From NCBI GenBank assembly GCA_017555025.1, contig JAFZHC010000001.1, positions 1 through 42,524 of the forward strand: a stretch of 42,524 nt of DNA. The letters are read 5' to 3'. This stretch comes from Akkermansia sp. Its GTDB lineage: Bacteria; Verrucomicrobiota; Verrucomicrobiia; Verrucomicrobiales; Akkermansiaceae. Position numbers and translations under genes: made by a program. The notes beneath the pieces are model-generated. The model did no database searches and was not told the DNA's origin. It saw nothing but the letters and a program-made list of their open reading frames with translations. Positions 35,271 to 42,524 of the stretch are shown here, piece by piece (the first letter of the stretch is position 1; each line of letters opens with the position of its first letter).

Positions 35271-35297
35271 GACCCGGCAGGGAGAACCTGACGGGTC
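35271..35297 (-). terminator. Possible terminator of the small lipoprotein gene
   Basis: GACCCG (35271-35276) and CGGGTC (35292-35297) with inner AGG/CCT pairing make a hairpin. No direct T-run follows on the minus strand, so termination is uncertain. Confidence 0.4.
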
Positions 35298-35322
35298 GAA
35301 ATCGAATGCGAACTCCTTCGCT

Positions 35323-35445
35323 TTACTTGCCGGGAACCGGAGTGGGGATCGGGTCAACGGGGGGAGGAGGAGTCTGCTGCTGTTGCTGCTGCTGGCAGGA
35401 TACCAGGGCGGCGGCGGCGATGGCGAGGATGGCGATGGTCTTCAT
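35323..35445 (-). CDS. 40-residue lipoprotein with Gln and Pro tracts
   Basis: This small gene encodes 40 residues. A lipoprotein leader (MKTIAILAIAAAALVSC) ends at Cys17. Seven glutamines and a Pro-rich tail ending in PVPGK follow. Start ATG at 35445 and stop at 35325-35323 (TAA). The lipobox LVSC is clear. The glutamine run comes from CAG/CAA codons (CTG/TTG in the other strand), so it may be length-variable. It resembles an entericidin-like or other mini-lipoprotein only in size. A possible -35/-10 pair lies just upstream, next to an 8-bp palindrome at 35476-35494. Confidence 0.65.
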   Translation of the reverse strand: MKTIAILAIAAAALVSCQQQQQQQTPPPPVDPIPTPVPGK

Positions 35446-35475
35446 ATATGAAATAATGTTTTGGTTGTTTGCAAG

Positions 35476-35494
35476 CAACCTCACCATGAGGTTG
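35476..35494 (-). promoter_or_regulatory. Palindrome upstream of the small lipoprotein gene
   Basis: CAACCTCA (35476-35483) and TGAGGTTG (35487-35494) are perfect inverted repeats around a CCA loop. The position just upstream of a TTGCTT -35 candidate suggests an operator; no terminator T-run follows. Confidence 0.4.
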
Positions 35495-35561
35495 TCTACA
35501 ATTCATAGAATACTTAACTTTTCCAAAAAATCAAGAAAAAAATTACACTTTTCTTAAAAAA

Positions 35562-36773
35562 TTATGATTTTTCCGCACTTGGAAGCTCCGAATGCCAAGA
35601 ACCCCACACATAGCGGCGGAAAAGCACCTTAATGGAGGCGGTCAGCGGCACAGCAAGCAACGCACCAATCACCCCACCAAAGACCATACTCCAGAACAAA
35701 ACAGAGAACATAACGGTCATATCGTGCATTTTCATGGTATTACCAACAACCTTAGGCTGAATGACCCAGCCATCGAGCTGACTAACAGAAAGGAAAGCGG
35801 CACCCACAGCTACCACCATCGTTACATCATGCCAGGTAAACCAGGCAATAAGCAAAGCCGGAATGCTGGTGGAAATCATGCCGATATAGGGAATAATCCC
35901 CAGCAAAGCAGCTGCCGCGGCAATAGTGATGGCATAAGGAAGCCCCAGGCACATGAGAATAATTCCCAACAGCACGCCATCAATCAGGCTCACCAGCATC
36001 TGACCACGTACAAAAGCTACTATATTCTGATTAATCTCCTGCAACGTACCCACCACCTCGTCTTTGAATCGCGAGGCTCTCAAGGGCAACACCTTGTCCC
36101 AATGCTTCACAATGGCCTCACTCTCGAGCAGGAAGTAGAAGAGGAATACCGGCACCATGACCACGCCAATCAAAAAGGCTGAGGCACCGTAGATAGCGCG
36201 GGTGCCGGCAGTCAGCCATGCCAACCCTTTATCTACCAGGTAATCAGAATTATAATCGATAATGGCGATTACTTTTTCCTCATAGCTGAGAGGTGTAATC
36301 TCAGCGGCCTCTTTTTCGCCTACTTCGCTGAGAGTACGCTCATAAAGCGTATCCACGGCATTTTGCAGCATCTTGTTTTCCTGCAGGAACTCACGCCCGG
36401 CAGAGACCGAACTCTCCAAAATCTTTTGCCTATTGTTCACCAGCTCGCTTGTCTGCCGCACCAGCGGTGGTACCACCGTCATGGCCAGCCCGCCCACGGC
36501 AAGAGCTGCCACCAGCAGCACAATCAGAACCGCCGGTATGCGCTTTTTTACCAAGCGCTGCACCCACCGCACCGAGGGACTCAATAAATATGCCAGAATA
36601 CCGGCAACGATTACCGGCAGCAACACCGGCTCCAAGGTTACAAACAGCCAGCCAATACCGCACACAAAGCCGCACAAGAGGGCAACCATCACCACCAGGC
36701 ACACGCTACTGAGGGTCAGCCAGCACACGCTGCGCTGAAATGGGGTCGGAACTTCCTTTTCTTTCACAGACAT
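35562..36773 (-). CDS. AI-2E family transporter
   Basis: This 403-residue membrane protein belongs to the AI-2E/PerM (TqsA, YdiK) family. Hydrophobic segments at the N-terminus are followed by a soluble loop and then the conserved C-terminal membrane block (FVRGQMLVSLIDGVLLGI, GLPYAI, LLGIIPYIG, IQPKVVGNTMKMHDM and the GGVIGALLAVPL end). Members are exporters or sodium/proton antiporters; the substrate here is unknown and an autoinducer-2 role should not be assumed. The ATG at 36773 is chosen because a consensus -10 lies six bases upstream; a GTG at 36800 would lie within that promoter. Confidence 0.9.
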   Translation of the reverse strand: MSVKEKEVPTPFQRSVCWLTLSSVCLVVMVALLCGFVCGIGWLFVTLEPVLLPVIVAGILAYLLSPSVRWVQRLVKKRIPAVLIVLLVAALAVGGLAMTVVPPLVRQTSELVNNRQKILESSVSAGREFLQENKMLQNAVDTLYERTLSEVGEKEAAEITPLSYEEKVIAIIDYNSDYLVDKGLAWLTAGTRAIYGASAFLIGVVMVPVFLFYFLLESEAIVKHWDKVLPLRASRFKDEVVGTLQEINQNIVAFVRGQMLVSLIDGVLLGIILMCLGLPYAITIAAAAALLGIIPYIGMISTSIPALLIAWFTWHDVTMVVAVGAAFLSVSQLDGWVIQPKVVGNTMKMHDMTVMFSVLFWSMVFGGVIGALLAVPLTASIKVLFRRYVWGSWHSELPSAEKS

Positions 36774-36779
36774 GCAGTT

Positions 36780-36807
36780 ATTATAACGACATACTTTCAC
36801 AACGCAA
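36780..36807 (-). promoter_or_regulatory. Promoter of the AI-2E-family gene, predicted leaderless
   Basis: -35 TTGCGT (36802-36807), a 16-bp spacer, and consensus -10 TATAAT (36780-36785). Six bases separate it from the ATG at 36773. Confidence 0.75.
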
Positions 36808-36846
36808 GCTCATTTGCTCAACAGCCTCATAAAAAACACAAATTGC

Positions 36847-36874
36847 TTGCAATCCGGCTGAGATGGGGTAGCAT
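36847..36874 (+). promoter_or_regulatory. Nudix gene promoter, predicted leaderless
   Basis: -35 TTGCAA (36847-36852), a 16-bp spacer, and -10 TAGCAT (36869-36874), with six bases to the ATG at 36881. Confidence 0.65.
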
Positions 36875-36880
36875 AAGGTC

Positions 36881-37516
36881 ATGCCGCACAATTCTCTCCG
36901 TCCGCAATGGCTCGAATGGGCTAAAGAGCTTCAGTTCATCGCACAGGCCGGCTTGCAATACAGTCCCGACCCATTTGACAGGGAGCGCTTTGCACGACTG
37001 CGTGAGATGGCGGCCGAAATGCTTGCTCTCATGACGGAGCTCCCGCTCGAAAAAATCCGCGGGCTCTTCTGCAATGAATCCGGCTTTCAGACACCGAAAC
37101 TCGACAGTCGAGCGGCCATTATACGCGACGGCAAAATGCTGCTGGTACGCGAGCGAGACGGTCTCTGGGCCATGCCCGGCGGTTGGGTGGACGTCAATCA
37201 GACCATCCGCAGCAACGTCATCAAAGAGGTACAGGAGGAGGCCGGACTCGCGGTCGATGTCGGCCGACTTGTTGCGCTGCATGAGTTCCACCGCCGCAAT
37301 GTAAACCGCCCCTGGCCCTACAACATTATTAAGACCTTCGTGCTCTGCACACCTCTGGGCGAAGCGGAATTGCCCGACAATATCGAAACCTCAGCCCTCG
37401 GTTGGTTCACCCCCGAGGCTCTGCCCCCTCTGCACATCGGCAAGCAAACGGAAGAGCAAATCCGCATGTGCTTTGCGGCGCATGCGGATGAAAACTGGCA
37501 GGTTCAATTCGATTAA
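36881..37516 (+). CDS. Nudix hydrolase, ADP-ribose pyrophosphatase-like
   Basis: This 211-residue enzyme has an N-terminal helical domain (about residues 1-60, of the NUDIX_N type) and a catalytic Nudix domain. The Nudix box covers Gly101 to Leu123. It reads G-x5-Q-x7-K-E-V-Q-E-E-x-G, with Gln107 and Lys115 in place of the textbook Glu and Arg; relatives with the same GGWxDVNQ pattern share this, so it is not inactivating by itself. A nucleoside diphosphate-linked substrate is likely, possibly ADP-ribose. A truncated copy of its N-terminal domain lies at 35082-35176. It converges with the GH123-like gene, 3 bases apart. Confidence 0.88.
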   Translation: MPHNSLRPQWLEWAKELQFIAQAGLQYSPDPFDRERFARLREMAAEMLALMTELPLEKIRGLFCNESGFQTPKLDSRAAIIRDGKMLLVRERDGLWAMPGGWVDVNQTIRSNVIKEVQEEAGLAVDVGRLVALHEFHRRNVNRPWPYNIIKTFVLCTPLGEAELPDNIETSALGWFTPEALPPLHIGKQTEEQIRMCFAAHADENWQVQFD

Positions 37517-37519
37517 AAA

Positions 37520-39262
37520 TCAGCCTTTTCTAAGTGCATCGAGCGCCTGAAGTGTCTCGCTCACAATAGACCGAGCGGCGGCGATGTCCTGCACATGCTG
37601 CGGCTTTTTACTGCGCTCTACAGTAAAGATGGCGGCCAAGCGGGCATTCATGCTTTCCACAATAGCTGCTGCGCCGGCGGATTCCGCCGCCCGAGCCCGC
37701 AAGAGGTTAATTTTCTCGAACTCCTCCAGCCCATCACGCAGCCGCTCAAAGCGAACGGAGCTGCGGTTGCCGGGGTACACCACAAAGCAGTCGCCTGAGG
37801 GCCAATGAACGAAGTCCGTGCACTCCAGGGGATTGCGATTCCATGAGTTATAGGCCCAGCGCAGAAAGCCGTCCAGATTATTGGCTGCGGCGAAGAAGCC
37901 AAGCCACTCAGCCTCGGCCGGTACAGAAGCGGTAAAAGTGTTAGGGGTTGCCGGGTGCAGGCAAACATAGAAAGTCGTAATTTTGCCCGCGGCCTTTCGC
38001 TCTCGCAGCAAAGGCCCCAAAGCCGAGCCGGCATGAGTGAGCACAGGAGAGATATTGTACACCTCGCGCGTAAGAGCTGAGGGTTTATCTACGGCCGAAG
38101 CAATGCGGAACGACGGAGCATTCTCCTTTACCAGACGCATAGCCTCACGCACCATGCGGTCGGGGCGTTCATCGATGGCAATACAGGTTTTGGCAGCCCA
38201 GCCTTTTTCCTCCATGTGGCGGTGAAAATCGCGCAGGAAAGGCGCCCATACCTCCGCAAAAGCCGGTGTGGCAGGGTCGGCCTTCAGGTACAGTTCCTGC
38301 CCCGTGGCCTCATCATAATAAAGTACTTTCAGATGCCACGGGAGCATGGAGTAGCAACTTATCTGCTCACGGATGCCGATTTCATCGTGCATGAAGTGAA
38401 TCCAGGCGTCCAAAGCGCTATAATCATAGCGCATCACACCATCTTTTCCACATACCCAGCGCACCATGGAGGGGAAGGTATCGTAGGTCTGGCCATTCCA
38501 GGCTTCATCAATCAGGGTGCAGGTTATGCACTTCTGACCGGCCTCGGCCAGACGCTTCATCAAGGGACGCATCAGCTCAAAATGAGCAGGCGACCAAGGC
38601 TCTACATCATGCCAGCGAGCTACTGCCTGCGGGTGTTGCCAGAGGTCGAGGTGAATCTTCCAATCAGAGGGTTCGGGCAGCACAGCATCCTCCACCCATA
38701 ATTCCACATCCATCGAAACAGGCTCGCAACCGGGAGCCTCAGCAGAAATACAACCTTTGTACAGCCCGGGAGCAGCATTCTGCGGTACATTTACCATGAA
38801 CCACGCAGCACGGTGCATGCCGGCGGGGGCCTCACAGCGGTTCTCGCTGCCGATAACATCAGCCACCAACATCTTCCCGGCTTGGGTATAGCGCACCATG
38901 CTGACTTCGGCCGGCAACTCGTGCGCCCCCTGACGCAAAGTTGTGCAGGTTACTTTTAAGCCGGGAGCCGCCCCATTAACTGCTATGGCCACCTGGCCGC
39001 TGCAGCGTTCCCCTCGCCACCCTCGCAATACCAGCGATGCAGCAGAGGGGGGTGCCTCAAAGGGGTAATTCTGCCCGACCACCACGCGCTGCTCAGTTGC
39101 CGGGGCTATTTTCAGCGCAGTAGCGCCTGCGGCAGTCTGCACTTTGCGAGGGGTGGCCGCATCGTACAGCGGATGGCGGGCTGCGAGGTCCTGAGCGAAT
39201 AACGGAGCCATCGTCAGCCATACCCCCCAAAAAGATATTGCAAAAGCAGTTCTGTACATCAT
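37520..39262 (-). CDS. Secreted GH123-like glycoside hydrolase (DUF4091)
   Basis: This 580-residue exported enzyme has a signal peptide (about residues 1-24, ending APLFAQ). An N-terminal beta domain follows (residues about 25-190), then a TIM-barrel catalytic domain of the DUF4091/GH123 type. The Asp-Glu pair in CIAIDERPDRM fits the substrate-assisted catalytic dyad of GH123 beta-N-acetylgalactosaminidases. The C-terminal segment WAYNSWNRNPLECTDF and YPGNRSSVRFERLRDGLEEFEK is also characteristic. GalNAc release from mucin O-glycans or glycosphingolipids is inferred. The ATG at 39262 is chosen because a -10 lies six bases upstream and it gives the best signal peptide. Confidence 0.85.
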   Translation of the reverse strand: MMYRTAFAISFWGVWLTMAPLFAQDLAARHPLYDAATPRKVQTAAGATALKIAPATEQRVVVGQNYPFEAPPSAASLVLRGWRGERCSGQVAIAVNGAAPGLKVTCTTLRQGAHELPAEVSMVRYTQAGKMLVADVIGSENRCEAPAGMHRAAWFMVNVPQNAAPGLYKGCISAEAPGCEPVSMDVELWVEDAVLPEPSDWKIHLDLWQHPQAVARWHDVEPWSPAHFELMRPLMKRLAEAGQKCITCTLIDEAWNGQTYDTFPSMVRWVCGKDGVMRYDYSALDAWIHFMHDEIGIREQISCYSMLPWHLKVLYYDEATGQELYLKADPATPAFAEVWAPFLRDFHRHMEEKGWAAKTCIAIDERPDRMVREAMRLVKENAPSFRIASAVDKPSALTREVYNISPVLTHAGSALGPLLRERKAAGKITTFYVCLHPATPNTFTASVPAEAEWLGFFAAANNLDGFLRWAYNSWNRNPLECTDFVHWPSGDCFVVYPGNRSSVRFERLRDGLEEFEKINLLRARAAESAGAAAIVESMNARLAAIFTVERSKKPQHVQDIAAARSIVSETLQALDALRKG

Positions 39263-39268
39263 GACCAC

Positions 39269-39298
39269 ACTATAACATAGCGCGACCCTCCCCGCCAA
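39269..39298 (-). promoter_or_regulatory. GH123-like gene promoter, predicted leaderless
   Basis: -35 TTGGCG (39293-39298), an 18-bp spacer, and -10 TATAGT (39269-39274), six bases before the ATG at 39262. Confidence 0.68.
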
Positions 39299-39402
39299 CA
39301 CAAAAATGCGTTCATCGTAGCAGCCAGCATGTACCCCTTATCCTCCCACATCAGCTCAACAACCGCGCAAGAGCAAGAGCCGCACACCTCTACCGAAAGC
39401 AC

Positions 39403-39430
39403 TTGACATAGTACTGAAAATAAATACAAT
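39403..39430 (+). promoter_or_regulatory. MBL-fold hydrolase promoter
   Basis: -35 TTGACA (39403-39408), a 16-bp spacer, and -10 TACAAT (39425-39430). A leader of about 23 nt precedes the ATG at 39460, so this one is not leaderless. Confidence 0.72.
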
Positions 39431-39459
39431 AAAGCCGCTTACCGCAAGATATCCGCACC

Positions 39460-40266
39460 ATGAAAATCCACGTTCTCGCAGAAAACACCGCTACCTCACC
39501 GGAGTTACAGGCAGAGCACGGACTGAGCCTGCTTATTGAGGCCTGCGACACACGTATTCTCTTCGACATGGGAGCTACTTCCCGCTTTGCCGCCAATGCC
39601 GCACACATGGGACAAATACTTGCCACGGTGGATATAGCCATCATCTCCCACGGACATTACGATCATGGCGGAGGGCTATTACCTTTCCTGACAATTAATG
39701 AGCACGCCCCGGTCTGGGTAAGTCCTCACGCCTTTGAGCCGCACTTCAATGCCAATGGTAAAGACATAGGCTTGTTGCCCCGCTTGGCTGAGCACCCACG
39801 CCTGCACCGCGCCCCCGGCGAACAATACCGACTCGCCCCCGGGCTGACTCTGTACAGCGGCGCCACCCTGCCCACGCCCTACCGAACAGAGGGAGCAGGC
39901 ATGAGCACAGAACGCGACGGACATCTCGTGGCGGATGACTTTCGCCATGAACAATATCTCATGGTAGAAGAAAACGGCTTGCGCGTACTCTTCAGCGGTT
40001 GCTCACACCGCGGCATTCTCAATATCGCGCAGCATTTTCGCCCCGATGTCCTCATTGGGGGCTTTCACTTCATGAAAGCTGATATGGAGGCCGATGCCCC
40101 CTACCTTCGCCGAGCCGCAGAAGTATTGCTGGCGCAGCCGACGCAGTACTACACCGGCCACTGCACAGGCGAAGCAGCCTATTCCTTCCTTAAGCCCCTC
40201 ATGGGCGAGCGCTTGCAAAGCATCCACACCGGCACAGTACTCACCCTGACCGGCCCATTAGCATGA
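39460..40266 (+). CDS. MBL-fold metallo-hydrolase (DHPPP-synthase-like family)
   Basis: This 268-residue metallo-beta-lactamase-fold enzyme has the metal motif HGHYDH at residues 64-69 (SHGHYDHGGGL), a later His in SGCSHRGI, and FYTGHCTG-like YYTGHCTGE near the end. The overall layout matches COG1237 proteins, some of which (MptE-like) act in methanopterin or pterin pathways. That function is not established in bacteria, so only the fold and metal dependence are certain. It converges on the next gene with two bases between stops. Confidence 0.85.
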   Translation: MKIHVLAENTATSPELQAEHGLSLLIEACDTRILFDMGATSRFAANAAHMGQILATVDIAIISHGHYDHGGGLLPFLTINEHAPVWVSPHAFEPHFNANGKDIGLLPRLAEHPRLHRAPGEQYRLAPGLTLYSGATLPTPYRTEGAGMSTERDGHLVADDFRHEQYLMVEENGLRVLFSGCSHRGILNIAQHFRPDVLIGGFHFMKADMEADAPYLRRAAEVLLAQPTQYYTGHCTGEAAYSFLKPLMGERLQSIHTGTVLTLTGPLA

Positions 40267-40268
40267 TA

Positions 40269-41162
40269 CTACCACTCCAGCGGTTCAAAACGCTGCAAGC
40301 GGCAGCACAGCAGAACCCACCCCAACGCCAGCACCGAAATCATGATGGTCATGGCATAGAGCGTATCATTCGGGCTGATGGCATAGGCCAGCCATAACCC
40401 AATAACGCAAAGGTACGACACAGAATTACCGGCGCAGAGGAACTCCCCAAGAACTCTGCGGCGAAAGTGCGCCGGATTAATACAGCAGCGCCCCTGCTCA
40501 TTGGTGATAAACGATGGCACATCAGGGCATGAACGGCAGAAGTGAGCGCTGAACGTCGTACGTGACTTACCTTGGTACCGGCCACATAAATGCCGCACAC
40601 TCAGCGCCAGCAGCATCATCTGTTCTTCCGGCGGCAAAGCTAGCCACACATCTTCGTCACTCTCATGGAAAAGCGGTTGATGACTATCGTTGAAGAATCT
40701 ATACCCAGCCCCGACATCACAGGTAGAGCTCAGGCAATAGTGTGCCCCCATGATGATATTACCCCAACTAGCATATTGCCAGGCTCTGTACCACGGCACC
40801 CCCTGACGATAGGCCCAGCAAAACCGCCGCTTCCACGAATCCAGGCAGGAGCGCAGTACCACACGAGCCCCCCGTAAAGTCGCGGTTTTCACCTCCGTTT
40901 CGTGCGGCGTTTTTGAGAGAACGGAATATACATGCCTGCCATTATAGAACGCACGTCCCCCGCCACCCCATACGGTACCGGAGCCGTGAAAATTCTCCGT
41001 AGAGGAAATAAGCTCAAAGCGGCTCTCCTGGCACTTAATCACAAGCTCCGCGTGCCCGGAACTTTCAGAATAAGACATATCAGCAATAGCCTCGCCATTT
41101 TCCCGGCAAACATGCCCCCGCCAGGAGCTAAACCCTAAACCGCCCTCAACATTCAGGTACAT
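40269..41162 (-). CDS. Membrane protein of unknown function, Cys-rich
   Basis: This 297-residue protein is not recognised. The N-terminal half is rich in Gly, Ser and Cys. The middle has several cysteines (FCRSCPDVP, RCCINP) that may bind a metal or form disulfides. Two hydrophobic spans lie near the C-terminus (about residues 243-285), so it is a tail-anchored or two-pass membrane protein. It has a full consensus promoter (TTGACA and TAGCAT, 17 bp) six bases before the ATG at 41162. It converges with the MBL-fold gene. Confidence 0.7.
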   Translation of the reverse strand: MYLNVEGGLGFSSWRGHVCRENGEAIADMSYSESSGHAELVIKCQESRFELISSTENFHGSGTVWGGGGRAFYNGRHVYSVLSKTPHETEVKTATLRGARVVLRSCLDSWKRRFCWAYRQGVPWYRAWQYASWGNIIMGAHYCLSSTCDVGAGYRFFNDSHQPLFHESDEDVWLALPPEEQMMLLALSVRHLCGRYQGKSRTTFSAHFCRSCPDVPSFITNEQGRCCINPAHFRRRVLGEFLCAGNSVSYLCVIGLWLAYAISPNDTLYAMTIMISVLALGWVLLCCRLQRFEPLEW

Positions 41163-41168
41163 GACGTC

Positions 41169-41197
41169 ATGCTACACCCCACTCAACAGAATGTCAA
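41169..41197 (-). promoter_or_regulatory. Promoter of the 41162 gene, predicted leaderless
   Basis: -35 TTGACA (41192-41197), a 17-bp spacer, and -10 TAGCAT (41169-41174). Six bases separate it from the ATG at 41162. Confidence 0.82.
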
Positions 41198-41246
41198 ACA
41201 AAAACCAGCAAGGGTATGTACCCAAAAGAGCTATTTTAAATTCAAC

Positions 41247-42242
41247 TTAGCTATACACACGATTCAACACAGGTTCCCAGACATACTTTTTCCAAAAAGA
41301 ACTTAGAAAATTGTACATGAATGAACAAGGGAGGCAAAGCATATATACCACGAACGCAAAAGAAATAGAGCTCCAATCTTTAGCAGTCGCCATTTCCAAA
41401 ATCGAAATAAACAAGCCGTGAAAATAATATATATTAGGCGAATGATTTTTACCTATATTTCCTAGTACAGGAACAGTAAAGCTACTGTGCTGTACACAAA
41501 ATAACATCAAAAGAACAACCAGCGGATAGGTACATACTAAAAAAAAGCTCTGCGGAATATTATAAACTTTTCGAACATATACCTCAACCAATGCTAGAAC
41601 AAGAAAAACAGACAAAGTAAGATTCACATTGATTGCTCTTAACATATATTGTTGATATTTGTGTAGTAAATATCCAGTTGCCAAAAATGGCAATGTTGTC
41701 ACTATACAAGTATTACGAATAGTCGCTGAATAAAGAGATAAAGACTCAAAATAATAACCATCGCCTATATTTCTTAGTACAAAGGCAAAAACATACAATA
41801 GCGGCAATCCATAAATAAGTCTAGGAGCATATCTAATAATACAGTAAAGTATCATTAGAGCTTCACACAAAGCTGTTAAATACCATAACGCATGATGCAT
41901 CCCGGTACCAAAAAATAAAAGATATATATAGAATCTCTTGCTATGTAAAGGAAAGACGGCACCAAACCCATAGAAGTTTATCACACCATAGAGCAAATTA
42001 AAGACTACAGCAAGCCAAAATGTTTTAATAGCCCATGCTTTACATTTCTTCAACTCTCTATCCGTATTTTCAGAGAACAACAAATAACCCGTTATACATA
42101 AAAAACAAGGAGTTCCAACACCAGCAATAGACATCATCAATGGAGATGTTACTGGCACATGTATAGAAACTACAAAAAAAGCGCAAATAGCCTTTAGAAC
42201 GTAGAGAGATTCTATACGTTTCCTATTTTCTATTCCACTCAT
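41247..42242 (-). CDS. Acyltransferase family 3 membrane protein
   Basis: This 331-residue integral membrane protein of the acyltransferase-3 family (OafA/WecH-like) has about 10 hydrophobic spans. The N-terminal signature (LYVLKAICAFFVVSIHVP) carries the conserved His of the active site. It probably O-acetylates a cell-surface polysaccharide. The gene is visibly AT-richer than the surrounding genes, like the flippase operon at 15.9-19.8 kb, which suggests horizontal origin. The ATG at 42242 is used; a TTG at 42251 is also in frame. No matching glycan genes are adjacent on this side. Confidence 0.83.
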   Translation of the reverse strand: MSGIENRKRIESLYVLKAICAFFVVSIHVPVTSPLMMSIAGVGTPCFLCITGYLLFSENTDRELKKCKAWAIKTFWLAVVFNLLYGVINFYGFGAVFPLHSKRFYIYLLFFGTGMHHALWYLTALCEALMILYCIIRYAPRLIYGLPLLYVFAFVLRNIGDGYYFESLSLYSATIRNTCIVTTLPFLATGYLLHKYQQYMLRAINVNLTLSVFLVLALVEVYVRKVYNIPQSFFLVCTYPLVVLLMLFCVQHSSFTVPVLGNIGKNHSPNIYYFHGLFISILEMATAKDWSSISFAFVVYMLCLPCSFMYNFLSSFWKKYVWEPVLNRVYS

Positions 42243-42488
42243 ATATTTCAAAATCTATTAGTTGGATAATAGCAAACAGAGGCCCCCAAAAAAACGAATT
42301 GAAAAACAGGCTCTGCACACAACGGATTTCATTGTATCGCATGCCAACAAAATAGTCAAGCAACAACACCTCCATAGTTGTTCAGTGAGAGTGGCAAAAT
42401 TAAATGCGACACGATGAGAGCACAAAAAAGGTGCTCTTCTGAATGAAAGATGGTATAGTCAATTCGCCAAAATCAAACCTACCATATC
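42243..42488. other. Intergenic stretch with hairpins and a possible promoter
   Basis: No gene was seen. AACAAC/GTTGTT at 42362-42383 and AGAGCAC/GTGCTCT at 42417-42437 (loop AAAAAAG) are small hairpins. TATAGT at 42454-42459 is a possible -10 for the following start, with no good -35. Confidence 0.4.
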
Positions 42489-42524
42489 ATGAAAAGCACC
42501 AGAACAAAGACTACTACTTTTCGC
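42489..42524 (+). CDS. Start of a gene running off the window (partial)
   Basis: An ATG at 42489 opens 12 codons without a stop to the window edge. The encoded start is basic and Thr-rich (MKSTRTKTTTFR). A -10-like TATAGT lies 29 bases upstream. Nothing can be said about function. Confidence 0.4.
   Translation, partial: MKSTRTKTTTFR

Noticed and set aside
36881..37516. Inactive Nudix enzyme because of Gln and Lys in the Nudix box
   Set aside because: Remembered relatives with the GGWxDVNQ pattern show the same substitutions, and the metal-binding EVQEE is intact.
1..42524. tRNA, rRNA, CRISPR or intact insertion sequences
   Set aside because: None recognised by eye; no repeated spacer array, transposase motif or tRNA-like cloverleaf was found.

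Overview
The window most resembles a gut Verrucomicrobiota (Akkermansia-like) chromosome. This is inferred from gene content: menaquinone methyltransferase, galactokinase with a sodium/sugar symporter, a secreted sulfatase, a GH123-like hexosaminidase, a bacterial-type AspRS, a carboxynorspermidine-synthase-like enzyme, and very few Shine-Dalgarno sequences. No rRNA, tRNA, CRISPR array or intact insertion sequence was seen.

Layout. 1-3.5 kb: end of a ribosomal protein locus (rpsR), folE2, then a minus-strand group of small membrane protein, icd and ubiE. 3.5-5 kb: an MscS channel gene bracketed by two copies of a roughly 150-200 bp intergenic repeat with inverted ends. 5-8.4 kb: galK and a large SSS-family symporter. 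8.4-11.5 kb: a small membrane protein, an ankyrin lipoprotein, a Ser/Tyr-rich lipoprotein, then a small PIN-like protein behind a long structured leader. 11.6-15.9 kb: typA, a DUF456 protein and an exported sulfatase. 15.9-19.8 kb: an AT-rich three-gene operon (pyruvyl transferase, flippase, FrhB-like iron-sulfur protein), with a GT2 glycosyltransferase upstream. 21-25.1 kb: glycine-zipper lipoprotein, aspS and carboxynorspermidine synthase. 25.1-29.7 kb: a decayed ATPase tail, then a minus-strand operon of sua5, SCP2-like protein, iron alcohol dehydrogenase and aldehyde dehydrogenase. 29.8-35 kb: mdh, then leuC-leuD, an unknown protein and a DeoR-like regulator. 35-42.5 kb: a Nudix gene fragment, a 40-residue lipoprotein, an AI-2E-type permease, a Nudix hydrolase, the GH123-like enzyme, an MBL hydrolase, an unknown protein, an AT-rich acyltransferase, and the first codons of a gene running off the end.

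Genes that may work together. The sulfatase, GH123-like enzyme, symporter and galactokinase fit breakdown of sulfated, GalNAc- and Gal-containing host glycans, although they are dispersed. icd, mdh and leuCD are central metabolism. The AT-rich segment looks like a surface-polysaccharide cassette.

Two points stand out. First, at least nine genes have a good -10 box only 6-7 bases before the start codon, often with a -35 at 16-18 bp, which predicts leaderless mRNAs. Second, against that background the PIN-like gene has a predicted leader of about 200 nt. It carries hairpins and two long perfect helices (16 and 12 bp) that interleave like a pseudoknot and end just before the start codon, with a palindrome over its promoter. 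This is the best candidate here for an undescribed regulatory system.
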